A DNA stretch of 5,869 bases from an uncultured Clostridia bacterium (GTDB lineage Bacteria > Bacillota > Clostridia > Christensenellales > Borkfalkiaceae): positions 1 through 5,869 of the forward strand of contig CAJOMM010000045.1 in NCBI GenBank assembly GCA_905235765.1, given 5' to 3'. Below the pieces are notes generated by a model. That model did not search any database, was not told the origin of the DNA, and saw only the letters and a program-made list of their open reading frames with translations. The translations under genes were made by a program, and so were the position numbers. Positions within the stretch are counted from its first letter, which is position 1, and each line of letters starts with the position of its first letter. Shown here piece by piece: positions 1 to 5,601 of the stretch.

Positions 1-249
1 GTAAAGAAAGATTTTAAGGGTGTATTCAGCGGAGAAAAAGTAGTTCTTACCGGTACGTTGGCCGATTTTAAGAGGGACGACGCGGCAAAAATTATAGAAG
101 ATTTAGGGGGAACGGTTGTTTCGTCCGTTTCTAAAAACACGACGTTAGTGGTTGCCGGAGAAAACGCCGGCAGTAAACTCGATAAAGCGCGCGCGCTTAA
201 CGTAAAAATTATAGGCGAAGAAGAATTTAAATCGCTTGTTAAAAGTTAA
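1..249 (+). CDS. ligA: NAD-dependent DNA ligase LigA, C-terminal BRCT domain (5' end outside window)
   Basis: Only the last 82 codons are present; frame 1 is open from the first base and ends at TAA 247-249. The fragment is a complete BRCT domain of the LigA type: fragment residues 14-20 read VVLTGTL, 25-37 carry the R-D-x-A-x-x-x-I-E-x-L-G-G pattern, 44-51 match the SKxTxxVV strand, and 52-63 read AGENAGSKLDKA, which is the LigA signature for this domain. It ends with EEEFKSLVKS. LigA seals nicks during replication and repair using NAD+; its BRCT domain contributes to DNA binding and helps clamp the enzyme around the nick. The adenylation, OB-fold, zinc-finger and HhH domains would lie upstream and cannot be seen. 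An internal TTG at 58 could be mistaken for a start, but it falls inside the first BRCT strand and the homology continues upstream, so it is not one. Identification is strong although the protein is partial. Confidence 0.93.
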   Translation, partial: VKKDFKGVFSGEKVVLTGTLADFKRDDAAKIIEDLGGTVVSSVSKNTTLVVAGENAGSKLDKARALNVKIIGEEEFKSLVKS

Positions 250-267
250 TTATTTTATTTAAAAAAC

Positions 268-296
268 TTGATAAAGTTATTTTTCTGTGTTAAAAT
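268..296 (+). promoter_or_regulatory. Sigma-A type promoter for the yicC–gmk–rpoZ unit
   Basis: The -35 element is TTGATA (268-273) and the -10 element is TAAAAT (291-296), separated by exactly 17 bp. A TG at 288-289 makes an extended -10 (TGT-TAAAAT). Each hexamer differs from consensus at one position. The start of transcription would fall near 302-306, giving a leader of about 20 nt before the yicC ATG. A second -10-like string, TATAAA at 298-303, is a weaker alternative. The gap is very AT-rich, so chance matches are easier, but hexamers, spacing and extended -10 agree. The -35 also overlaps a weak hairpin (AACTT-GATA-AAGTT, 265-278). Confidence 0.7.
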
Positions 297-309
297 ATAT
301 AAAACATTT

Positions 310-314
310 GAAGG
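310..314 (+). promoter_or_regulatory. Ribosome binding site of yicC
   Basis: GAAGG lies 10 nt upstream of ATG 325. A second in-frame ATG at 334 would be 19 nt away, so this site favours 325, which also matches the usual N-terminus of the family (M-x-S-M-T-G-Y/F-G-R). Confidence 0.6.
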
Positions 315-324
315 CTGATTTTTT

Positions 325-1194
325 ATGTACAGTATGACGGGGTATGGAAGAGCGGAATATTCCGACGGCGGAATAACGCTTTTAATTGAGATAAAAACGG
401 TGAATAACCGCAATTTCGACTTTAACGCAAAGATGCCGAGGGCGTTTATATCCTTAGAAGATAAAATACGCAAAACCGTTGCGGAATATATAAGCAGAGC
501 AAGGATCGATCTGTTTCTTAATTTTTACGACAAGAGGGAAAACAGCGGAGAATTGACGGTGAATTTCCCGAAACTTTTAGGTTATAAAAATGCGGCGGAC
601 GAGATTTCAAAATTTATAAGCGTTCCCAACGATTGTACTACTTCGTTTTTTATGAAGTGTCCGGACGTAGTGTCTGACGCTGCAGTGCTTGACGTTACGG
701 GATTTGAGGACGCCGTTATTTCGACGGTGAAGGCAGCCTGCGAGAACTTGAACGAAATGCGAAAGGCGGAAGGCGAGAAACTTATTTCCGATATGCTGTC
801 GAGGATGGAAACGATAAAAGATCTTCGAAATAAAATTTCTGAGAGAGCGCCGTTCGTCGCTAGAGAGTATAAAGAAAAACTGAAGAAAAGAATCGAAGAA
901 GCATTATCCGACGTTAAATACGACGAATCGAGGCTACTAAACGAAGTAGCGTTCTTTACCGATAAGTCCAATATTGACGAAGAACTTACCAGACTTTCTT
1001 CGCATATACAACAATTTGTAAATATAATAAATACCGAAAAGTCGGGTAAAAAGTTGGATTTTCTTATGCAAGAATTCAACAGAGAAACTAATACGATCTG
1101 TTCTAAATCCAACGATCTTACGATTACCAATTACGGCTTAATGCTAAAGAACGAAATTGAAAAAGTAAGGGAACAGGTTCAAAATATTGAATAA
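325..1194 (+). CDS. yicC: YicC/YloC family endoribonuclease
   Basis: A 289-residue protein, matching the roughly 290 residues usual for the YicC (E. coli) / YloC (B. subtilis) family. Members are described as endoribonucleases; E. coli YicC is linked to decay of small RNAs such as RyhB. The N-terminal YicC domain begins MYSMTGYGRAE (1-11) and carries EIKTVNNRNFD (22-32), corresponding to the conserved E-I-x-S/T-V-N-x-R. A helical middle section contains RKAEGEKL (146-153), fitting the family's R-x-x-E-G element. The C-terminal DUF1732 region has IDEELTRLSSHIQQF (217-231), KKLDFLMQEFNRE (242-254), SKSND (260-264) and the very conserved end VREQVQNIE (281-289). It sits directly upstream of gmk and overlaps it by 8 nt, as expected for the yloC–gmk region of Bacillota, although remA, normally between them, is absent. 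Cytoplasmic, with no signal peptide or membrane segment. The family assignment is near certain; the exact RNA substrate is not inferable. Confidence 0.95.
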   Translation: MYSMTGYGRAEYSDGGITLLIEIKTVNNRNFDFNAKMPRAFISLEDKIRKTVAEYISRARIDLFLNFYDKRENSGELTVNFPKLLGYKNAADEISKFISVPNDCTTSFFMKCPDVVSDAAVLDVTGFEDAVISTVKAACENLNEMRKAEGEKLISDMLSRMETIKDLRNKISERAPFVAREYKEKLKKRIEEALSDVKYDESRLLNEVAFFTDKSNIDEELTRLSSHIQQFVNIINTEKSGKKLDFLMQEFNRETNTICSKSNDLTITNYGLMLKNEIEKVREQVQNIE

Positions 1195-1756
1195 AGAAAG
1201 GAACGTTTTAGTCGTTATTTCAGGGCCTTCCGGCGTAGGTAAAGGCACTATAGCGGAAATTCTGACGAAAAAGAACGACAATATGGCTTTAAGCATATCG
1301 TGTACGACTCGTTTTCCGAGAAACGGAGAAACGGACGGTAAGGAATATTTTTTTATCGACAGGAGTGTTTTCGAAAAAGAAATAGCGGACGGAGGGTTTT
1401 TGGAATATTCCGAACATTTCGGGAATTATTACGGAACGCCTAAAAAGTTCGTGATGGACAAACTTAAAGATTTTGACGTTTTACTTGAGATAGACGTAAA
1501 CGGCGGATTAAACGTAAAAAAGAGTTTTCCTGACGCAATACTGATTATGGTTATTCCTCCGAACCTTAAAGAATTGGAAGCGAGGCTTATTGGCAGGCAT
1601 ACGGAGTCGGATAAAGAAATAGAATTAAGAATGCAGCGAATAGACTACGAATTAGAGAAAAAACAGTTTTACGATTATACCGTCGTAAACGACAATCTTG
1701 ATAGCGCAGTTAAAAAAATCGAAGAGATTATAAATAAAGAAAAAACAATTAAATAG
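1187..1756 (+). CDS. gmk: Guanylate kinase
   Basis: A 189-residue guanylate kinase, ATP + GMP to ADP + GDP, in the cytoplasm; full length for bacterial Gmk. The P-loop GPSGVGKGT is at residues 13-21. The GMP-binding segment SISCTTRFPRNGE (36-48) with YYGTP (81-85) and EIDVNGG (101-107) follows. The lid region RLIGRHTESDKEIELRM (133-149) keeps arginines 137 and 148, and FYDYTVVND (161-169) closes the fold. In the usual lid motif R-G-R-G-T, the glycine after the second arginine is replaced by His138. Translation must start at TTG 1187: the frame has a TAA at 1166-1168, no ATG or GTG lies between, and the P-loop begins 12 codons later. The start lies inside the last codons of yicC, so expression is probably coupled to yicC translation. 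Only modest SD-like purines are present (AACAGG 1172-1177, 9 nt before the start; AAGGGA 1167-1172). Confidence 0.96.
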   Translation: MNKERNVLVVISGPSGVGKGTIAEILTKKNDNMALSISCTTRFPRNGETDGKEYFFIDRSVFEKEIADGGFLEYSEHFGNYYGTPKKFVMDKLKDFDVLLEIDVNGGLNVKKSFPDAILIMVIPPNLKELEARLIGRHTESDKEIELRMQRIDYELEKKQFYDYTVVNDNLDSAVKKIEEIINKEKTIK

Positions 1757-1760
1757 GAGA
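1755..1760 (+). promoter_or_regulatory. Ribosome binding site of rpoZ, overlapping the gmk stop
   Basis: AGGAGA shares its first two bases with the TAG stop of gmk (1754-1756) and lies 6 nt before ATG 1767. This is the strongest SD in the first gene cluster and fits high, independent initiation of the small omega subunit. Confidence 0.75.
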
Positions 1761-1766
1761 AAAATT

Positions 1767-1970
1767 ATGATACATAAACCGCCGATTGACGATTTGGCAG
1801 CTAAAATCGGATCTAAATACGCGCTTTGCGTAGTGGCAAGTAAACGGGCAAGACAACTTATGGAACAGGCACAAAATCAGGGCTTAACGGAACTTGAAGG
1901 AAATGAAAAGCCTTTATCTGTTGCCGCGCAGGAAATTTACGACGGCAAACTTATTGGCGTAAAAGATTAG
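1767..1970 (+). CDS. rpoZ: DNA-directed RNA polymerase omega subunit
   Basis: A 67-residue protein, the short form typical of Gram-positive omega. Omega binds the beta' subunit, helps its folding and assembly into core RNA polymerase, and in some bacteria contributes to the ppGpp site. The start MIHKPPIDDLAAKIGSKY (1-18) resembles the Bacillota N-terminus with P-x-I-D-x-L. The central signature ASKRARQL (24-31) is the most conserved omega element. KPLSVAAQEIYDGKL (48-62) matches the C-terminal K-P-x-x-x-A-x-x-E-I-x-x-G-K/L helix. It follows gmk by 10 bp, the order conserved from Proteobacteria to Bacillota, and is followed at once by a transcription terminator. In many Bacillota coaBC comes next; here it does not. 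No odd residues. Confidence 0.94.
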   Translation: MIHKPPIDDLAAKIGSKYALCVVASKRARQLMEQAQNQGLTELEGNEKPLSVAAQEIYDGKLIGVKD

Positions 1971-1975
1971 TTGTT

Positions 1976-2014
1976 AATGCGTTCGCTTAAAACCGAACGC
2001 ATTGTTTTTGTTTT
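1976..2014 (+). terminator. Rho-independent terminator after rpoZ
   Basis: AATGCGTTCG (1976-1985) and CGAACGCATT (1994-2003) form a perfect 10-bp stem with the 8-nt loop CTTAAAAC. The stem can extend by one U·G pair (1975/2004). The T-rich tail 2005-2014 (TTTTTGTTTT) follows. It starts 5 bp after the rpoZ stop. The opposite strand lacks a T tract, so it is directional. The last T is the base before the priA ATG, so the element ends exactly where the next gene begins. Confidence 0.88.
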
Positions 2015-4213
2015 ATGTTTGCCGACGTTATCGTTGATATCGCTCACAGCGATACAGATAAAATTTTCGAATATTCTTTTGAAGACTCCCGCATCGTTGC
2101 CGGAAGTCGCGTTTTAGTGCCTTTCGGCAAGAAAACTCTTGAGGGAATTGTCGTCGGCGTGAAGGAATTTCCCGTACTCGAAAAAGAGAAGATAAAGCCC
2201 GTTATTGCGCTTTTGGAAGAAACGCCTGCTTTTTCTGAAGAGACGCTGGCTCTTTCTAAGTACGTTGCCGATACTTGTTACGTTTCGCGCGCCCTTTCGT
2301 TCAGACTTTTTTTGCCTTCGGAAATGCGCAAAGGAAAGGTGAGAGAACAATTCGTTTCTTACGCATCTCTTAAAGATGACGAAAACCTTGACGAAATATT
2401 ATCTTCATTAAATAAAACCGCTTACAGACAAAAGGACGTTATCCTGTATCTTTGCGACAACGGTAAGACTTCGTTAAGTGTTTTGAACGAAAAATTCGGG
2501 GTTTCCGCCGTTAAATCTTTACGAGAAAAGGGATATCTTTCGGTTACGGAAGAAAAAAGATTAAGGTCTCCGTATAAGGATCTTGGAGACACGGATAAAA
2601 CCGTCGCCCTGACAGGCGCCCAAATCAATGCCGTCAATTCGGTAAGAAACACCGATAAAGACGTTACGCTTATTTTCGGCGTTACAGGAAGCGGCAAAAC
2701 GGAAATTTATCTTAGACTTATAAGCGATGCTATAAAAGAAAACAAAACGGCAATAATGTTGGTTCCGGAAATAGCCCTGACTCCGCAAATGCTGAGGCAG
2801 TTAAGGTCTCGTTTCGGGGAGAAGGCGGCTATTTTACATAGCGGGCTTTCCGCCGGTGAAAGGTACGACGAGTGGTGGCGACTTCGTACGGGAGAGGCTA
2901 AGATAGCAATCGGCGCTCGCAGCGCGATATTCGCGCCGCTTGAAAATTTAGGTGTTGTTATAATTGACGAAGAACACGACGGCAGTTATATAAGCGAGTC
3001 GGCTCCGCGTTACGATACGATAGATATCGCGCTTTATCGGGCGAAATATAACCATGCTAAAGTTATACTCGGTAGCGCAACTCCGTCGGTCGGAAGCTAC
3101 CTTAAAGCGATGAACGGAGAATATAATCTTGTAGAACTGCCGGAGAGAATAAATAAGAAACCTCTTCCGGATATTGAGATAGTCGATATGAGGAGAGAAA
3201 TAAGGAGAGGGAATAATTCGCCTTTTTCTTCGGCGCTCGTATCTGAAATAAAAGAATGTCTCGCTAAAAAAAATCAAGCTATAATATTTCTTAATCAAAG
3301 AGGATATTCAAAAACTGTAATTTGTACCGAATGCGGACACGTCCAAAAATGTTCGAATTGCGACGTTTCGCTTACTTATCATAAAGAAGACGATTCGCTT
3401 TTATGCCATTATTGCGGCGCAAAATATAAAATGATAACCGCTTGTACCGAGTGCGGAAGTCGTTTTATAAAATACGGCGGAGTCGGCACGGAAAGGGTGG
3501 TTGCAGAACTCAATAAGATTTTTCCCGAAGCTCGTATTCTTCGTATGGATAGGGATACTACTCAAACTAAGGAAGGGCATTTTAAGATACTTAGCAGTTT
3601 TGCCGCAAGAGAAGGGGATATTCTCGTCGGAACTCAAATGGTTGCAAAAGGTCACGATTTTCCGTACGTTACTCTGGTAGGAATTTTGGACGCCGATATG
3701 AGTTTGCATTTTTCCGATTATAGGAGTTCGGAAAGGACGTTTTCTTTGATAACTCAGGTTTCCGGCAGAAGTGGTAGGGCGGACATGCCGGGTAAGGTCG
3801 TTTTGCAGACTTATTCGCCGGATAATGTCGTTTTACATCAGGCGATAAGATACGATTATAAGGGTTTTTACGAAAGGGAAATTTCCATAAGAAAAGCGAC
3901 TGCTTTTCCGCCGTTTACGGATATCGTCAGAGTTCTTATTCAGTCTTCGGACGATGAGTTGGCAATCGAAGCAACTAAGGCGATTTATGGCGAATTACAG
4001 AGAATTTATCAGAATTATAAACAAAATTTTAAGTTTTTCGGTTGTATGAAAGCGCCGCTGAAGAAACTTCAGGGAAAGTTCAGGTACCAGGTTCTTATGC
4101 GAATAGACGTAAACAGAAGCGATATAATCGACGACGTATTCTACACTGTGAATAAATATAATAAAGGTAACGTTACCGTTTATCTTGAAGTAAATTCAAA
4201 TAATCTAAATTGA
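2015..4213 (+). CDS. priA: Primosomal protein N' (PriA), replication-restart helicase
   Basis: A 732-residue, full-length PriA, a 3'-to-5' DNA helicase that recognises stalled forks and starts reloading of the replicative helicase. The N-terminal 3'-DNA-binding domain (about 1-105) includes ADVIVDIA (3-10) and GSRVLVPFGKK (30-40), followed by a winged-helix region (about 110-190). The ATPase core has Walker A GVTGSGKTE (222-230), PEIALTPQM (251-259), the DEEH box (318-321) and GSATPS (353-358). Two zinc-binding groups use eight cysteines: 437, 440, 446, 449, 464, 467, 477, 480. Later come LVGTQMVAKGHDFP (537-550), DADMS (559-563) and motif VI QVSGRSGRA (581-589), where the common form is QVAGRAGR. 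The C-terminal domain includes FPPF (631-634). The ATG at 2015 is required: the frame has TAA at 1988-1990, no other start lies between, and the next methionine is residue 104. No SD precedes it; the 11 nt upstream are the terminator's T-rich tail. It heads the priA–def–fmt–rsmB cluster. Confidence 0.96.
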   Translation: MFADVIVDIAHSDTDKIFEYSFEDSRIVAGSRVLVPFGKKTLEGIVVGVKEFPVLEKEKIKPVIALLEETPAFSEETLALSKYVADTCYVSRALSFRLFLPSEMRKGKVREQFVSYASLKDDENLDEILSSLNKTAYRQKDVILYLCDNGKTSLSVLNEKFGVSAVKSLREKGYLSVTEEKRLRSPYKDLGDTDKTVALTGAQINAVNSVRNTDKDVTLIFGVTGSGKTEIYLRLISDAIKENKTAIMLVPEIALTPQMLRQLRSRFGEKAAILHSGLSAGERYDEWWRLRTGEAKIAIGARSAIFAPLENLGVVIIDEEHDGSYISESAPRYDTIDIALYRAKYNHAKVILGSATPSVGSYLKAMNGEYNLVELPERINKKPLPDIEIVDMRREIRRGNNSPFSSALVSEIKECLAKKNQAIIFLNQRGYSKTVICTECGHVQKCSNCDVSLTYHKEDDSLLCHYCGAKYKMITACTECGSRFIKYGGVGTERVVAELNKIFPEARILRMDRDTTQTKEGHFKILSSFAAREGDILVGTQMVAKGHDFPYVTLVGILDADMSLHFSDYRSSERTFSLITQVSGRSGRADMPGKVVLQTYSPDNVVLHQAIRYDYKGFYEREISIRKATAFPPFTDIVRVLIQSSDDELAIEATKAIYGELQRIYQNYKQNFKFFGCMKAPLKKLQGKFRYQVLMRIDVNRSDIIDDVFYTVNKYNKGNVTVYLEVNSNNLN

Positions 4214-4219
4214 AGGTGA
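4213..4219 (+). promoter_or_regulatory. Ribosome binding site of def
   Basis: AAGGTGA, a good match to the 16S tail complement, begins within the priA stop codon (TGA 4211-4213) and lies 3 nt before ATG 4223; measured from the GG pair the spacing is 6 nt. It fits coupled translation of priA and def. Confidence 0.7.
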
Positions 4220-4222
4220 AAA

Positions 4223-4678
4223 ATGGCAGTAAGAAACATAATTCAAATAGGCGATCCTACTTTAAGGAAAAAGAGTTTTCCGGTTACTGATTTCGGTCCC
4301 AAAACTTGGGAACTTATTGACGATATGAAGCAGACGTTAGAAAAAGCGGACGGAGTCGGACTTGCCGCTCCGCAGGTTGGCGTGTTGAGACGTATATTCA
4401 TCGTAAGTTACGAAGACAAATATTACGAATGTATCAACCCCGTTATGGTAGACCAAGAAGGCAAGCAAACGGGAAATGAAGCTTGTCTTTCCGTTCGCGG
4501 TAAATACGGTAGCGTTGAGCGGCCGATGTGCGTTACGGTTAAGGCTTTTGACAGAAACGGAAAAGAATTTACAGTAAAAGCGGAAGGATTTTTGGCTCGT
4601 GCGTTTTGCCACGAGTACGACCATTTGGACGGAATATTGTACCTCGATAAAGCGCAAAGTGTCGGAGAGGATAAATAG
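4223..4678 (+). CDS. def: Peptide deformylase
   Basis: A 151-residue peptide deformylase, at the short end of the family (about 150-190). It removes the formyl group from N-formylmethionine on new proteins at the ribosome exit, using a metal ion, usually Fe2+. Motif I GVGLAAPQ is at 44-51, with Gln51 the oxyanion-stabilising residue. Motif II is EACLS (86-90), with Cys88 the metal ligand. Motif III is HEYDH (130-134), with His130 and His134 as ligands and Glu131 the catalytic base. FLARAFCHEYDHLDG (123-137) is typical. Two departures from the common consensus occur around motif II: alanine replaces glycine in EGCLS, and VRG (91-93) stands where VPG is usual. All catalytic and ligand residues remain, so activity is expected. 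The gene is 9 bp after priA and shares one base with fmt, whose product does the opposite reaction on initiator tRNA. Confidence 0.95.
   Translation: MAVRNIIQIGDPTLRKKSFPVTDFGPKTWELIDDMKQTLEKADGVGLAAPQVGVLRRIFIVSYEDKYYECINPVMVDQEGKQTGNEACLSVRGKYGSVERPMCVTVKAFDRNGKEFTVKAEGFLARAFCHEYDHLDGILYLDKAQSVGEDK
4664..4670 (+). promoter_or_regulatory. Ribosome binding site of fmt, supporting the GTG start
   Basis: GGAGAGG lies 7 nt upstream of GTG 4678, inside the last codons of def. Its position, the TAGTG stop/start overlap, and an N-terminus that begins exactly as in the Fmt family (MKVVFLGTPEF) fix the GTG as the start. Confidence 0.72.
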
Positions 4679-5601
4679 TGAAGGTCGTATTTTTGGGTAC
4701 GCCGGAATTTTCCGTTCCTGCGCTTAAAAGAATATCTCAAATTCCTTATATACAACTTTCTGCGGTTGTTTGCAATAGAGATAAACCCGTGGGAAGGAAA
4801 AAAGTTCTTACCCCTCCGCCGGTAAAGGTTTTTGCGGAACAAAACGGCGTTCCCGTATTGCAATACGACAGAATAAGAACGGAAGGTGTGGAGGACATAA
4901 AATCGTTGGCGCCCGACATTATGATAACTTGCGCGTTCGGGCAGATTTTGTCAAAAGAGATACTCGATATACCTAAGCTCGGAGTTTACAATATACATGC
5001 TTCTTTGCTTCCGAAATACAGGGGGGCGTCTCCCATACATTATGCGATACTTAACGGCGAAAAGGAAACCGGTATAACGATAATGAAAACCGACGTCGGG
5101 ATAGATACAGGAGATATTCTTTTGCAGCGTTCCTTAAAGATCGGAGACGACGAGACCTGCGGCGAGTTGTTTACGAGGCTATCAGAACTCGGGGCAGACT
5201 GTATTGAAATCGCTCTTGATATGATAAAATCGGGGAACATAAACTTAAAAAAGCAGGACGAAAAAGGGGCTTCTTATACGAAAATGATAAAAAAGGAAGA
5301 CTCGCTTATTGATTTTAACGCCTCCGCCGAAAGCGTTGTGAATTTCGTAAGGGCTTATAACCCATCTCCGGTGGCGTACACGTTTTATCACGGAGAGCCG
5401 TTTAAGGTTTACAAGGCAAGAATAAGCGACGTTAAGGGCGAGCCCGGAAAAGTCGTTAAATCCGACGGCAGGCTTATTATCGGTTGCGGCGACGGATCGG
5501 TTGAACTGTTAAGAGTTTGTAAAGCCGGCGGTAAAATTATGGACGTGCAGGATTTTCTTCGCGGCAATAAGATCGCTGAGGGAGAGAGTTTTAATATATG
5601 A
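4678..5601 (+). CDS. fmt: Methionyl-tRNA formyltransferase
   Basis: A 307-residue Fmt (typical length about 310), which transfers a formyl group from 10-formyl-THF to Met-tRNA(fMet), producing the initiator tRNA. The N-terminal Rossmann-like formyltransferase domain (about 1-190) starts with VVFLGTPEFSVPAL (3-16). It has DKPVGR (35-40) with LTPPPVK (44-50), then the active site: Asn105-Ile-His107, SLLPKYRG (109-116) and Asp143 within GIDTGD (141-146), giving the N/H/D catalytic set. The C-terminal OB-like tRNA-binding domain (about 205-307) includes SLIDF (209-213), FVRAYNPSPVAYT (223-235, usually NPxPGA) and DFLRG (292-296). The start is GTG, sharing its first base with the def stop (TAGTG). 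The end overlaps the next gene by 4 nt (ATGA). The def–fmt pairing is widely conserved and links adding and removing the formyl group. Confidence 0.96.
   Translation: MKVVFLGTPEFSVPALKRISQIPYIQLSAVVCNRDKPVGRKKVLTPPPVKVFAEQNGVPVLQYDRIRTEGVEDIKSLAPDIMITCAFGQILSKEILDIPKLGVYNIHASLLPKYRGASPIHYAILNGEKETGITIMKTDVGIDTGDILLQRSLKIGDDETCGELFTRLSELGADCIEIALDMIKSGNINLKKQDEKGASYTKMIKKEDSLIDFNASAESVVNFVRAYNPSPVAYTFYHGEPFKVYKARISDVKGEPGKVVKSDGRLIIGCGDGSVELLRVCKAGGKIMDVQDFLRGNKIAEGESFNI

Noticed and set aside
185..198. 14-bp perfect palindrome made of five GC repeats flanked by AA/TT within ligA
   Set aside because: It encodes the conserved K-A-R-A-L part of the BRCT domain (fragment residues 62-66), is not repeated in the window and has no T tract or partner element. 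Codon choice explains it.
265..284. Possible rho-independent terminator for ligA (AACTT-GATA-AAGTT then ATTTTT)
   Set aside because: The stem is 5 bp with one G-C pair and overlaps the promoter's -35; too weak to list as a terminator, though noted under findings.
582..1130. 182-codon open frame on the minus strand inside yicC
   Set aside because: It is antisense to a fully conserved gene, has a Ser/Phe/Ile-rich composition typical of a shadow frame, and shows no recognisable domain.
1937..1978. Candidate internal promoters for priA in late rpoZ (TTACGA-17-TAAAAG; TTATTG-16-GTTAAT)
   Set aside because: Hexamers match consensus at only about half the positions and there is no extended -10; such matches are expected by chance in AT-rich coding sequence.
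4423..4863. 146-codon minus-strand frame spanning the def/fmt junction
   Set aside because: It lies antisense to two conserved genes and crosses their boundary, with a basic, low-complexity translation and no family resemblance.
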